A stretch of DNA of 64,000 nucleotides, from assembly GCA_900208305.1 (NCBI GenBank), contig OAPG01000014.1:434001-498000 (forward strand), in the 5' to 3' direction. The notes under the pieces are model-generated. The model saw only the letters and a list, made by a program, of their open reading frames with translations. It made no database searches and was not told the DNA's origin. Source of the DNA: Melanopsichium pennsylvanicum. Taxonomy: Eukaryota; Basidiomycota; Ustilaginomycetes; Ustilaginales. Made by a program: the position numbers and the translations under genes. Shown one piece after another: positions 31,379-42,201 of this stretch. Every line of letters begins with the position of its first letter. The first letter of the stretch is position 1.

Positions 31379-34300
31379 TGGCATGCATCGCTCTAAGACC
31401 GCCTTCGCCATCACCTTGTATATGTCAAGATTGTTCATTATGTTTCTCTGCAGCTTCCGGTGCCTCAGTACTCGAGCTAGCAGGTACGGTCAACCACCAT
31501 CCTGCTAGCATTCTCGCCGACACCGGCGCTGCATTGTCTATAGTTTCAGCTCCGTTTGTTCGCAAGTACTCGATAACCACAAAACCCATAAAAAACAGAA
31601 CCGTACACGGAGTGACCGGACATTCCCTCACGATCACGAGCGCTGCTGACGTCGAAGTAGTCATAGGAGGACAACACCTAGGGATGCTCAAGGTCGCCGT
31701 CGCTGACGCTAGCGACTACGATTTCATCCTGGGGTACGATGAACTACGACGCCTACAGCCAAGGGTCCATTGGGATACTGGACAGCTCAATTTCGGAAAA
31801 ACCAACGAGATCCGGTCAGACGCGGTCGTTCAAGGGATTTCACCGAAATCCGCCGAGACCGGCCGATCTGCCGAATCTCGAGCAAACTTAGTAGTACATG
31901 GCTACGAGTTTGTCGACGCCAACGAGCTCGTTCAGGCGGCACTACGGGATGGCCCCATAGGGGTCATGCTAATCAGCGCTCCTCCGACGTCGCTCCCGTC
32001 GTTTGGCTTTGTCCCCACGGGAGGCGACAAAGGCATAGAGATGGAAACGACACTAGAAGAGCCTCCCACTGCCGTCGAAATCCCAGCCCCGTACTACCCC
32101 CTCAAGGATGTATTCGACGAGGTCGAAGCGGACAAGCTTCCCCCTCACACGAAGCACGACTTGCACATCAAGCTACTACCCAGTTCGACGCCACCTCAAG
32201 GTCCGCTATATCTCAAGGGACCTAAGGAGATGGCCGAGCTGAGGAAGTACCTCGAAGAGAATCTCAAGAAGGGATTCATTTGGCCCTCAAAGAGCCCGGC
32301 GCGATCCCCCGTCCTCTTCGTGCCTAAGAAGGACGGCGGCCTGCGACTCTGCGTAGACTACCGCGGTCTCAACGAGGTCACGGTTAAGAACCGAGCACCA
32401 CTGCCCTTAATCGAGGAGCAGCTGTTCCTCCTACGAAAAGCGAAGATCTATACCAAGCTGGACCTAAAGGCAGCTTACAACTTGGTTAGGATCGCCGACG
32501 GGGACGAATGGAAAACCGCGTTTGGAACTCAACTCGGACTGTATGAGTATCTGGTCATGCCATTCGGATTGGCAAATGCGCCCGCGCACTTCCAATCGCT
32601 CATCAACACCATCTACCGCAACATCATTGGCGTATACGTGGTAGTATACCTTGACGACTTCCTGATCTTCAGCGACAACGAGAGGGAACACATCGAGCAC
32701 GTCAGGACGGTGCTCAGTAGGCTCAAGGTATGGCGGTTATTTGCCAAACTCTCGAAGTGCGTGTTCCATACCAATACTGTTGAGTTCCTCGGCTACATCA
32801 TCAAGCCGTCAGGTATCGAGATGGACCCCGACAAGATCAGGACTATCAAGGAATGGCCGATGCCGGAGTCTATACACGACATCCAACGCTTCCTCGGGTT
32901 CGCCAACTTCTATCGCAGATTCATCTCTCACTTTGCACGTATAGCGAGACCGCTCACTTCCCTCGTTAAGCCCACAGAGCGATTCAAGAAGTTCGACCTC
33001 CCTGACGACGCTCGCGCTGCTTTCCACAAGCTGGTGGAAATGTTCACCACCGCTGGGGTTCTCAAACACTTCGACTACCATCGTCCTACCCGGTTGGAAA
33101 CGGACGCAAGCAACTTCGCTCTCGCTGGAGTACTCAAACAAGAGCACGACGGACGATGGCACCCAATAGCATTCTACTCGCGCAAGATGGCATCGGCGGA
33201 GAAGAACTACGAGATCCATGACAAGGAACTCCTCGCTGTTGTCGTCTGTCTCAACCACTGGCGGCACATGCTTGCAGGACTACCTAGTCAGCTCATTGTT
33301 CTCACGGATCACGAGGCGCTCAAATACTTCAAGTCTCAGCGGAAGATCACAGGTCGGCAGGCTCGATGGTCAGTGTTACTCGCTGACTTCGACTTCGTAC
33401 TCCAATACAGACCGGGAGATAAAGCGGGAGAGCCAGATGCGTTGACACGACAAAGTGATATGCAGCCGACCGCAGAAGAAGACCTCCACAACGTCCGGCA
33501 GCTGTTACCGGCACGAGTATTTGCCGAGGATTTCGAAAACCGCCGAGTGGACTCAACTCGGCGGATTTCACCAAAATTTGCCAAGAAAGAGCTACTCGCC
33601 GAATCTCAAATAAATATGCTAAAGCCAACGATGTCCGATATTGCGGAGGGAGGGCTGGTCCAACTCGTAAAGACTTTCCAGCCGCTCGATGCCGAGCTCG
33701 CAGAGCTTCATCAGAAGCAACCTTTCGAAGTTAGACATGGCCTGTGGTATCACGACGGTCGGCTAGTGGTGCCGCGAGTCACATTACCAGGTAAGAAGGG
33801 TCAACGCAACACTCGGAGTGCCGCCGAAGCAAAGGATCGCTCGCTCTCGGTGGAGCACCTGAGATACATGGTAATGTCCCAATGCCACGACGGCGCTACC
33901 GCTGGCCATGCAGGTCGAGACGCCACCCTCGAGCTCACAAGGCGGCATTATTGGTGGCCAAATATGGCGGCATGAGTTGCTGACTATGTAGCAAGCTGCC
34001 CAGTGTGCGCTCGATATAAAGCACCGCAACACCGACCATATGGCCTTTTGCAGCCGCTGTCGACGCCGTCAAGACCCTGGAATTCCATCTCGATGGATTT
34101 CATTGAAGGGTTACCTAAATCGGAGGGGTATGACTCGATCTTCGTAGTGGTCGACCGGTTGACCAAATATGCCATCTTAACCCCGACGTACAAGACAATA
34201 ACGTCGGAGCAGACGGCAAAGATGCTCAAAGACCAGGTTATGTCCCGTTTCGGGGTACCAGAGCACATTGTCTCAGACCGCGGCCGACAATTCGTCTCGG

Positions 34301-35139
34301 CGGCATGGAAAGAGTTCACCGCCAAGCTGGTCATCCACCACTTGCTCAGCACAGCCTACCACCCACAGACGGATGGGCAAACGGAGCGAGTCAATCAAGT
34401 TGTCGAGCAGTACCTCCGTATGTACTGCAACTACGAGCAGGACAACTGGGTAACCTGGCTGCCGATGGCCGAGTTCGTTTACAACAACACGGTCCACAGC
34501 AGCATAGGAGTCTCGCCTTTCTTTGCTTGCTACGGGTGGAATCCAAAGTCACACCCCAATCTCCCAGAACAAGTCGGTGTGCTTGACCCCAAGAGAAAAG
34601 AGTTTGCCACCCGAAGAAAAGAATTTACGGAGTATCTACAGGAGCAAATCAGGTACGCTCAAAGCCGAACCGTTGCACAATATAACCGCAAACGGAAGGA
34701 CATCGAGTTCAAAGTTGGAGACATGGTCTACGTCAACCGAAAGAACTGGAAGACAGCTCGACCCAGTCCCAAACTCGACACAAGGTTAGCAGGCCTGTTC
34801 CCCATCCTCGAACGAATTGGCAGAAGAGCATACCGGCTCCAACTCCCAGCAAGTTTGCGCGTACACGACGTTTTCCATGTCTCGATGCTCGAGCCTCAAA
34901 GGGCGAGCTCACTCCCACAGCGCTCCACACTCGAAGTCACGCCGCCCCTACCGGACGACACTCTAGAATTCGAGGTAGAGGCTATTGTGGGAAAGCGAAA
35001 ACAGGGTAGGCAAGTGCAGTACAAAGTCCAATGGAGGGGCTACCCCGAGGAGGCAGCCTCGTGGGAACCGACAGACTGTCTCAACTGCCCAGACCTCATC
35101 CGGGAGTATGAGGAATCGGCGGGGGGACGGAGACACTAA
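31375..35139 (+). CDS. pol: Pol polyprotein, element A3, with in-frame UGA (33973-33975)
   Basis: Same architecture as A1 Pol: protease DTG, RT YLDD, RNase H, HHCC integrase finger interrupted by TGA at codon 867, D,D-35-E core, chromodomain. Relative to A1, changes include Ser for Leu near residue 65, Glu for Lys and Arg for Gln in RT, and Asn for Asp twice. In the pol span I counted 20 nucleotide differences from unit 1; 17 are C/T or G/A transitions at CpG. The shared stop means it predates the split of the copies, was spread by conversion, or is tolerated by readthrough. Confidence 0.9.
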
Positions 35140-35575
35140 GCTGAAGAGGATCTTGCGAGCCGCGATGCATGCCATCACAGGAGAGTAAGATGGTGAGAAG
35201 CTCGACAAGGACAAAGCTCGACAAGGACGATGTCAAGCGGCGAAGGTAGAAGGTTGCAGGAATCGAGATCCGGACAATGACCCCGACTCAGGGAATTTCC
35301 ACGAAATCCGCCGAGTACTGCAGAATTCAACGGATCTCAGAGAAAAAATTAAAAAAAATCGCGGGGTAACGAGAACCTAAAAGTCACGAAATTCGCCGAG
35401 GAATGCATGATCCAAAGGATCTCAGGCCTTAATGGGCGATGCGAGTCGACAAGTATATTTCTCAGAGTCGTTGCACCTGTTGCACATCGAAAGTCACACA
35501 ATCAAGCTCACACTAGGTTCAATGGGTAACGAGGCACTGCCATTGCAACAAGTCGACACAGCCAGCGGGCACAGA
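35140..35575. other. A3 post-pol region
   Basis: 436 bp between the pol stop and the antisense gene's stop. It holds cassette-like blocks (GGAATTTCC...GAAATCCGCCGAG type) and an A-rich run near 35340-35360. No gene was seen. Confidence 0.5.
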
Positions 35576-36696
35576 CTACTCCGCAGACTCGGGGGCTAAC
35601 GAAGACCCAGGTACCGAAGGAGGCTCGATATCCTCGAAGGGCGAGCGCATGGACCGCAGTCGCCGCTGACGATCGAAGTATTCCTCGATCGTCGTCAGTA
35701 CTGGCACGCGCCGACCGCGAGGCGAGGCAGACCAAATGATACGCATTGCGTACGCCCAGTTCGGGTCTGCCACACCATCCGAGTCACGGTCGAGGCCACG
35801 TACCTCTCCCAACCCTTGACCCCCCGCTCCCGTGACGTGAGCTCGCTCGACGCCACGCTCGCCTCGATGCAGATGGTTAGGAGGGGCGTCGCCAGCGTAT
35901 ACCATCGTTGGCAACGCCCTCTCGGTTTGCACGCACTTCTTGTGGCCGCCCAGATGGCAATGCACACAAGCGCGCGGAGTTCGGCCCTTGCCACCGGCAG
36001 AAAGCACGTCAGCGAAGGCCGACGGGAAACAACTGGGACGAAAAAAAGGGAGAACCAGAGTCAGCAGCAAGTATCGAACGTAGAAGGGGGCAATAGTACT
36101 TACGGTACACCAAGCTTGGCGCAGCGGGCGCATTGCCAGCTTGGCCAAGGCATGCAGCCCTCGGTCAGCCGAAGGAGGACCAGCCGATGGAGGCGACCAG
36201 CCGTCACGGAACCCTCCGATACCACCCAAGCAGGGGGCCAGGCCCCGCACGCCACGAACACCAGCAACACCGGAGCGATAAGTGACTCCGCCCACAGCGC
36301 AATCTCGAGGTAGTTGGGCACATGAGGCCCAACGAGCGGAGCGACAATCCTCCCTACAACCGACTCTTCCACCTCCATCGCCTCCAGCCGCTCTTCCTCC
36401 TCTTCCGTGGCGTCATTCCCCAGGAACAACGGTTCCAGTGGTCGCGGCGTCGCCCGCAACGCGACGAGCTGCTCGGCAGCAACAATTTCGATGGGCTGCT
36501 CGCCAGCAGCAGGGGACAACGGAGTTGTGGCCTCGAGGCCGGCAGCCGAAAGTGTCGCCACTGCCCGAGTGGCAGGATCTCGTTCGCGAAGTCTGGCGCT
36601 ACGATGCACAGGCTCGTCTGCCCGAAAGGCAGGCATTTGTGTCGACGCTGGTCGCGACGACGCAGCGGAAGTGGCAGTGTTTGAAGTGCTGGGCAT
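35576..36696 (-). CDS. antisense two-exon Cys-rich (putative zinc-binding) protein of element A
   Basis: Minus-strand gene inside the retrotransposon: exon 1 36696-36104, intron 36103-36033 (71 bp, GTAAGT...CAG with a CTGAC branch-like site and a pyrimidine tract), exon 2 36032-35576, giving 349 residues. Domains: a Ser/Ala/Thr-rich N-terminus with a basic RSARLR patch, an acidic stretch, a hydrophobic segment (about residues 125-150), then C-X2-C-X6-C and C-X2-C-X7-C about 20 residues apart. Exon 1 alone ends in a stop right after the second Cys. Splicing supplies the third Cys and opens the frame, which is strong support for the model. A TATA-like TTAAATA on the minus strand (36757-36763) lies about 60 bp upstream of the ATG. 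Its homologue in A1 keeps the frame despite many substitutions and a 21-bp indel. I do not recognise the family. Roles in regulating the element, RNA binding or host interaction are open. Confidence 0.75.
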
Positions 36697-36756
36697 TGTG
36701 ATGTTTTGGGAAACGCTGTTGGTGGAAGAACAAGTCGGGGAAACACCTGCCGACCC

Positions 36757-36763
36757 TATTTAA
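36757..36763 (-). promoter_or_regulatory. TATA-like box for the antisense gene
   Basis: TATTTAA on the plus strand, TTAAATA read on the minus strand, about 60 bp upstream of the antisense ATG (36696). The same sequence occurs at the same distance in A1 (near 42160, ATG 42099) although flanking bases differ. Confidence 0.45.
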
Positions 36764-36786
36764 GCCTCAACGGAGCTCGGCTCTTG

Positions 36787-36798
36787 AAGGGGGGGTAG
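36787..36798 (+). promoter_or_regulatory. polypurine tract of A3
   Basis: AAGGGGGGGTAG abuts the 3' LTR start TGTCACGG, the expected plus-strand priming site. The A1 equivalent is at 42190-42201. Confidence 0.8.
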
Positions 36799-37811
36799 TG
36801 TCACGGGAGTGGGTCCCAAGGGAAAGGTCTGCGCAGGGCAGAGATGTTGAATCGGCTGAGATCCGGTGGGAGAGCATGTCTCGACGGATCTCAGGGAGAT
36901 CTGGTGGATATTGGTGGGCTCATGGGATTTAAGGTTAGCGCAGAACCGAGAAGTTGAATCGGACGAAATCCGGTGAGAGAGCAGGTCTCGACGGATCTCA
37001 CGGAAATTTGGCGAGTGGCAGTGACTTGCCGGATATCGAAGGTATCGATGGCAAGGGGAGCATCTGCGATGGCGGCGACCAACGCCACGCCAGAACGACA
37101 CGTGGGCCAATCGACGCCCAGGGGGCAACGGAGAGGGAGCACGCGGGCGTGCTTGGAAGCACCCTGCCGAAGGACTAGGGGGCAGTCTTATCGTGCGGGG
37201 GTCCAAGCTCGACGCACGCAGGTCGTACAGTACCGATGGACCTCGCACACGATACATATATATATAAATACTCTGTTCCCCGCTATCGGATGAGCGGAAG
37301 CTCATCCACTCTATCTTATATCTCAGTCACACATAGTTATCAGTACGTTGTACTTACCATACTCTTCACACGTCGCACATCGCAATACCATTTATTGCGA
37401 TCCATATAGTCTGTGTCCCCGTCGGTGAACGGAGAACAACGTATAGACGTTGTCGACACCACAATCGACGCTGTAGCACCTCAACTACAGGCGGAACCTC
37501 AACCGCGGGCCTGGCACCACAACCAGTCCCTCATAACTCCACCGGCAACGACGGCTGAGGTCTAACCCAGCCATCAGCAGTATCCCGTCGACGTCGTGAC
37601 ACTCGCGTCGACCGAATACCCCGTCCGAGCTTGCCGCGTTACCTCTGTACGGAGTGTCACCAGCGGTCAGCCGATATCCGTCGAGAGATCGCCACTCGCG
37701 GGATTCTCTTCGATATCCGTTGAGGCCAAGCTTAACCGCCGGAATTCACTGAAATCCGGCGAGTCGCGCTTTCTCACGGGAATTCGGATCTCTGGCACGC
37801 GACCGCTGACA
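36799..37811 (+). repeat. A3 3' LTR (A-LTR copy 4)
   Basis: 1,013 bp, followed by GTACT and then B pol. It differs from the A3 5' LTR at twelve sites by my reading, every one a CpG transition. In the second half it shares states with the A1 3' LTR rather than with its own partner. Confidence 0.95.
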
Positions 37812-37816
37812 GTACT
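37812..37816. repeat. target-site duplication of A3 (right), GTACT
   Basis: Exact repeat of 28950-28954. Removing one copy together with A3 restores the B pol frame. Confidence 0.93.
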
Positions 37817-40435
37817 CAGCTCGGATTGTACGAGTACTTGGTGATGCCGTTCGGGTTGGCCAACGCACCATCGCATTTCCAGTCTCTGATCAACAGTATC
37901 TATAGAGACATCATTGGCGTGTTTGTTGTCGTATATCTGGATGACTTCCTCATCTTCAGCAACAATGAGGAGGAGCACATCGATCACGTCCGGGAGGTCT
38001 TGGAGAGGCTTCGAGCCAACCGGCTCTTTGCCAAGCTCTCAAAATGCACTTTCCATACAGATCAGGTCGAGTTCCTGGGGTACATCATTAAGCCAGGAGG
38101 GATTGAAATGGACCCCGAGAAGGTACAAACCATTCAGGAGTGGCCGATGCCAGCCTCTATACACGATATCCAGCGATTCCTAGGGTTTGCCAACTTCTAT
38201 AGGAGGTTCATTGCTCATTTTGCACGAATTGCAAGGCCTCTCACCTCGTTGGTCAAGCCGACGGAGAGGTTCAAGAAGTTTGAGCTGCCAGAGGATGCCC
38301 AACACGCTTTCCACAAGCTCATTGAGGCCTTCACAACGGCCGGAGTACTCAAGCATTTTGATTACCATCTGCCGACTTGCCTAGAGACTGACGCTAGCGA
38401 TTTTGCCATAGCAGGAGTCTTGAAGCAGGAGCACAAGAAACGTTGGCACCCTGTGGCCTATTACTCAAGAAAGATGCAACCAGCCGAAAGGAACTATGAG
38501 ATCCATGATAAGGAACTCCTTGCCGTCGTGGCGTGCCTGCAGCAATGGCGACATATGCTGGCAGGATTGCCAAGTCAGCTGGTCATCTACACGGATCATG
38601 AAGCCCTCAAATACTTCAAGTCACAGAGGCGTATAAACGGGCGACAAGCTCGCTGGGCGGTAGTGCTCGCCGACTACGACTTCGTGCTCCATTACAGGCC
38701 TGGCAACAAAGGTGGAGAGCCTGATGCACTCACTCGGCGATCGGACATGCAACCGGCAGGAATGGAGAAAGAGCACAACATGCGGCAGCTGCTGCCGGCA
38801 AGCGTGTTTGAATCGCCGGAAGGAAATCCAAATCAGCATGAAAGCGTGGTAGCTTACCCGATTTTGACGCAAAATCGGATAAAACATGGTACAACCACCG
38901 GATCTCAACTTGAGACCCGGTTAAGGACGACGATACCAACCATGGAGGAGATAGCCATGGGAGGCTTGATGAGTCTCATCCGGACATTCCAACCACTGGA
39001 CAAGCAGCTTAAGGAAATACACCAACACACCCCGTTTGAAATTAAGGATGGGTTATGGTATAAGAATGGGCGCATCGTGGTACCAAGAGTCACCCTCGGC
39101 GGCCGTAAGGGCAAAGCAAGGCCACAGGTAGCCAAACAATTGCTATCTGTGGAACATTTAAGGTACATGGTAATGACACAGTGCCACAATGGGATCAATG
39201 CGGGCCACGTTGGGCGAGACGCTACCTTAGACCTTGCCCGCAGACACTACTGGTGGCCAGGCATGGCCGCTTGGGTGGCAGACTATGTGGCAAGCTGCCC
39301 TGTGTGTGCGAGATACAAGACGCCGCGCCACAAACCATATGGCTTGTTGCAGCCGCTATCGACACCAGAGAGACCTTGGGGGTCGATATCCCTCGATTTC
39401 ATCGAAGGCTTGCCGAGCTCAAGTGGTTTTGATTCCATACTGGTTGTGGTTGACCGGCTTTCAAAACTTGCAGTCGTAATGCCAACGCATAAGACAGCAG
39501 CGTCGAAGGACACGGTCGAGCTACTGCAGGCACATGTATTTAAGAGGTTCGGGGTGCCTGAACATATCGTATCGGACCAAGGACGACAATTCATCTCTGC
39601 GATCTGGAAGGATTTTGCTCAACAGCACAACATCAAACACTCTTTGAGCACCGCATATCATCCTCAGACAGACGGTCAAACGGAACGGGTGAATCAAGTT
39701 GTCGAGCAGTACTTGCGTATCTATTGCAACTACGAGCAAGATAACTGGGCAAGCTTGTTGCCAATGGCGGAGTTTGTGTATAACAACACCGTCCATAGCA
39801 GCATTGGGGTGTCCCCGTTCTTTGCATGCTATGGGTGGAACCCTAAAATGCACCCAGAGCTACCAGAACAAGTGGGAATACTGGACCCCAAGCGCCAAGA
39901 ATTTGCCAAAACCAACAAAGAGCTAGTACAATACCTTCAAGAACAAGCCAGGCAAGCACAGTCGCGGGCAGTCGAACAATACAACCGGAAACGAAAGGAC
40001 ATAGAGTTCAAGGTCGGTGACAGGGTTTACGTCAGTACCAAGAACTGGGCCACTCGGCGACCTACAGCGAAGCTCAACACTAGGTTTGCTGGACCATTCC
40101 CGGTGATTGAGCGAATTGGCCGCAGGGCGTACCAAATTCAATTACCAAGTTCAGTCAGGGTTCACAACGTCTTCCATGTCTCAATGCTCGAGCGTACAAA
40201 GGATAGCAAACTAGAAGGACGCTCAACGATACAACCATATCCGACATTGCATGATGAGGACTTGGAATTTGAAGTGGAAGCCATTGTTGACATACGTCGG
40301 CGACAAGGCCAGGTGGAATACTTGGTCCAGTGGAAAGGGTATCCCAAGGAAGCAGCTTCATGGGAACCAGCAGAGGCGGTCAACGCCCCCCAACTCATCC
40401 AGGAGTATGAGCGATTGGAGGGGGGGACGGCGTAG
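37817..40435 (+). pseudogene. pol: Pol of element B, 3' part (RT to chromodomain)
   Basis: Continuation of B Pol after the A3 insertion, 872 codons without an internal stop. RT catalytic core with YLDD, RNase H (ETDAS, EIHDKE, YTDHE), a linker with a perfect palindrome at 38858-38878, the integrase HHCC finger with Trp where A has UGA, and the D,D-35-E core (SLDFIEG, SDQGRQF, TDGQTE). A C-terminal chromodomain (WKGYPKEAASWEP) completes the order. Chromodomains of this group direct integration to marked chromatin. Without a start of its own this fragment is not expected to be expressed as Pol. Confidence 0.92.
38858..38878. repeat. palindromic cassette in the B RNase H-integrase linker
   Basis: Perfect 8-bp arms CCGATTTT and AAAATCGG with a 5-bp loop, followed by ATAAAAC and, 30 bp on, a second CCGGATCTCAACTTGAGACCCGG-like dyad. 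It sits at the same inter-domain position as the A cassette at 10628-10652, but with different sequence. Confidence 0.65.
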
Positions 40436-40891
40436 AAGTACCATAAAACCGCCCCGGATTGCCTTGGGACAAAGCATCGCAAAAGCTAGGTTTGAATCTC
40501 AGACCCGGTAAAACGCGCTGTTTTATCCGAATTCAGTTGAAATCCGATAAAACAACCCTCTGCAGCCGATCTCAGTTGAAACCCGCTTAAAGTGGTAATT
40601 CTATCGGATCTCATACACCGGGGCTGAAAGTGGAAGGCGACGGTTGGCGACGTCACAGGCTTTTCAACACAAACATGGTAAGAAGGAACAAGACATTGCA
40701 ATTACAACATGATACAGGCGAGTCTGTTGCATTAAGATTGCACAGGAGGATCGTGGTGATATAGGAATAGATGATGAAGACCATTGCAAAAGAAGAGTTG
40801 TACACCGAGGATAAGGGCTGGTAGGAGCTAAGTTCTCTGCGCCGCCGGACTTCATTACCTCGCAGGAGCTCGGTTCTTGGAAGGGGGGTAG
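40436..40891. other. B post-pol region and polypurine tract
   Basis: 456 bp between the B pol stop and its 3' LTR. It contains several cassette-type dyads (40490-40625) built from AAAACGC...GTTTTATCCG and GATCTCAGTTGAAACCCG elements. It ends with the purine tract GGAAGGGGGGTAG at 40879-40891. Unlike A, no antisense gene is present here. Confidence 0.65.
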
Positions 40892-41932
40892 TGTTACCGG
40901 AGGTGGATTTCAAACCCGGTGAAACACTGTGTTCTATCGGGTTTCAGGTTGACATCCGCTAGAACACGTGGTTTCACCCGATATCAGTGCAACGCCCTCT
41001 GACAGCCTCCGTCTGGTACAGGAGGCCTGATGGAAGGGTGCAACATGATGTAGGACCGTCCGCTGTGTGTGTCATGGTTGCTGACAGCCAGCACTGGTTA
41101 GCACGGGGCCCAAGCTCAAGGGCGACATGGTTGCTGGCAGTTGGTATTGTTTAACACGGGGCCCAAGCTCGTGGTTGTCATAGTTGAGGGCAGTTGGCAT
41201 TGTTTAACACAGGGCCCAAGCTCGTGGTTGTCATAGTTGATGACAGTCGGCATTGATTAGCACGGGGCCCAAGCTCGCGGACACGTCGAAACTCTGGTGG
41301 CCATTGATACTCTGGTGTACCAGGGTCATAGCAGACAAAGGGGAGCCCCTGGAGGGCCATAGGTATATAAGAACACAGTCTTTACAGTCGTGGAGGAGCG
41401 GGACTCATCCACTCTACTTTATATTAACCCAGTCTTTACTTTACAAGTCGTTATCAGTTACTCAGTATATAGTTCTCGTCAGCAGCTGCAATCATACGGT
41501 ATTGCAGCTATCCAGTGTCTGTGTTCTCCTCAGTATAAGGAGACAAGCTTCATCGACGATTGTCAGCACCATCACTGACACTACAGCACCTCAACTGTAG
41601 GCAGAACCTCAACCGCGGTCACGGAACCTCCACCGTAGCCAATTCATTATCACGACAGCTTCAAGACCATCCGAAGCAGTCCCTGACGGTGACCAACACT
41701 TGCATCAAGAGCACTCGTGCATTGTGAAGGTCTTACAACACACAGACGAGCCGCATTACCTCTGAACGGAGTGTTCACAGTGGTCAGTCAGCTCAAGAGT
41801 CGCGCAGCAGGTCTCATAGCGAAACACGATAGAACCGGCCTGCTTATCAGGTCTCAATCTCAAACACGCTAAAACAGACGGTTTCAGCGGATCTCGGCGC
41901 GAAGCTTGAGTTTGGCACAACGCCCCCTGACA
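40892..41932 (+). repeat. B 3' LTR
   Basis: 1,041 bp, 62 bp shorter than the B 5' LTR because it has one 62-bp tandem unit fewer. I found just two substitutions relative to the 5' LTR, both at CpG. Followed by GCCTC. Confidence 0.95.
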
Positions 41933-41937
41933 GCCTC
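41933..41937. repeat. target-site duplication of element B (right), GCCTC
   Basis: Matches 13656-13660. Beyond it the A1 3' region resumes with sequence homologous to A3 just after the same point. Confidence 0.92.
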
Positions 41938-42099
41938 GAGGCCGACAGCCGAAGGTGTTGTCACTGCCCAAGTGGCAGGATTTTGGTTGCGAAGCCTGGC
42001 GCTACGGCGCACAGGCTCTTCTGCCCTGAGGGCAGGCAGTTGTGTCGACGCTGGTCGCGATGACGCAGCGGAAGGGGCATTATTTGAGTGGTTCGACAT
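41938..42099 (-). pseudogene. antisense Cys-rich gene of A1, N-terminal part
   Basis: Minus-strand ATG at 42099 and about 54 codons (Ser/Ala-rich start, basic RRSARLR patch), homologous to the N-terminus of the A3 antisense protein. It is cut by the B insertion; the rest of the gene is at 12665-13660. A TATA-like TTAAATA lies about 60 bp upstream on the minus strand. Confidence 0.72.
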
Positions 42100-42189
42100 C
42101 TTGACGGTTTAGAAGGTGCTGTTGGTGGAAGAACAAGTCGGGGGAACGCCCGCCGACCCTATTTAAGCCTCAACGGAGCTTGGCTCTCG

Positions 42190-42201
42190 AAGGGGGGGTA
42201 G
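42190..42201 (+). promoter_or_regulatory. polypurine tract of A1
   Basis: AAGGGGGGGTAG directly precedes the right A1 LTR, identical to the A3 tract. Confidence 0.8.

Larger units (their letters stand above)
28955..37811 (+). mobile_element. element A3, complete Ty3/gypsy chromovirus (8,857 bp)
   Basis: The only structurally complete element: 5' LTR 28955-29967, gag, pol, antisense gene, purine tract, 3' LTR 36799-37811, with a perfect 5-bp target duplication. It is inserted in the RT of element B. Pol has the shared UGA. I found twelve differences between its two LTRs, all transitions at CpG. Confidence 0.95.
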
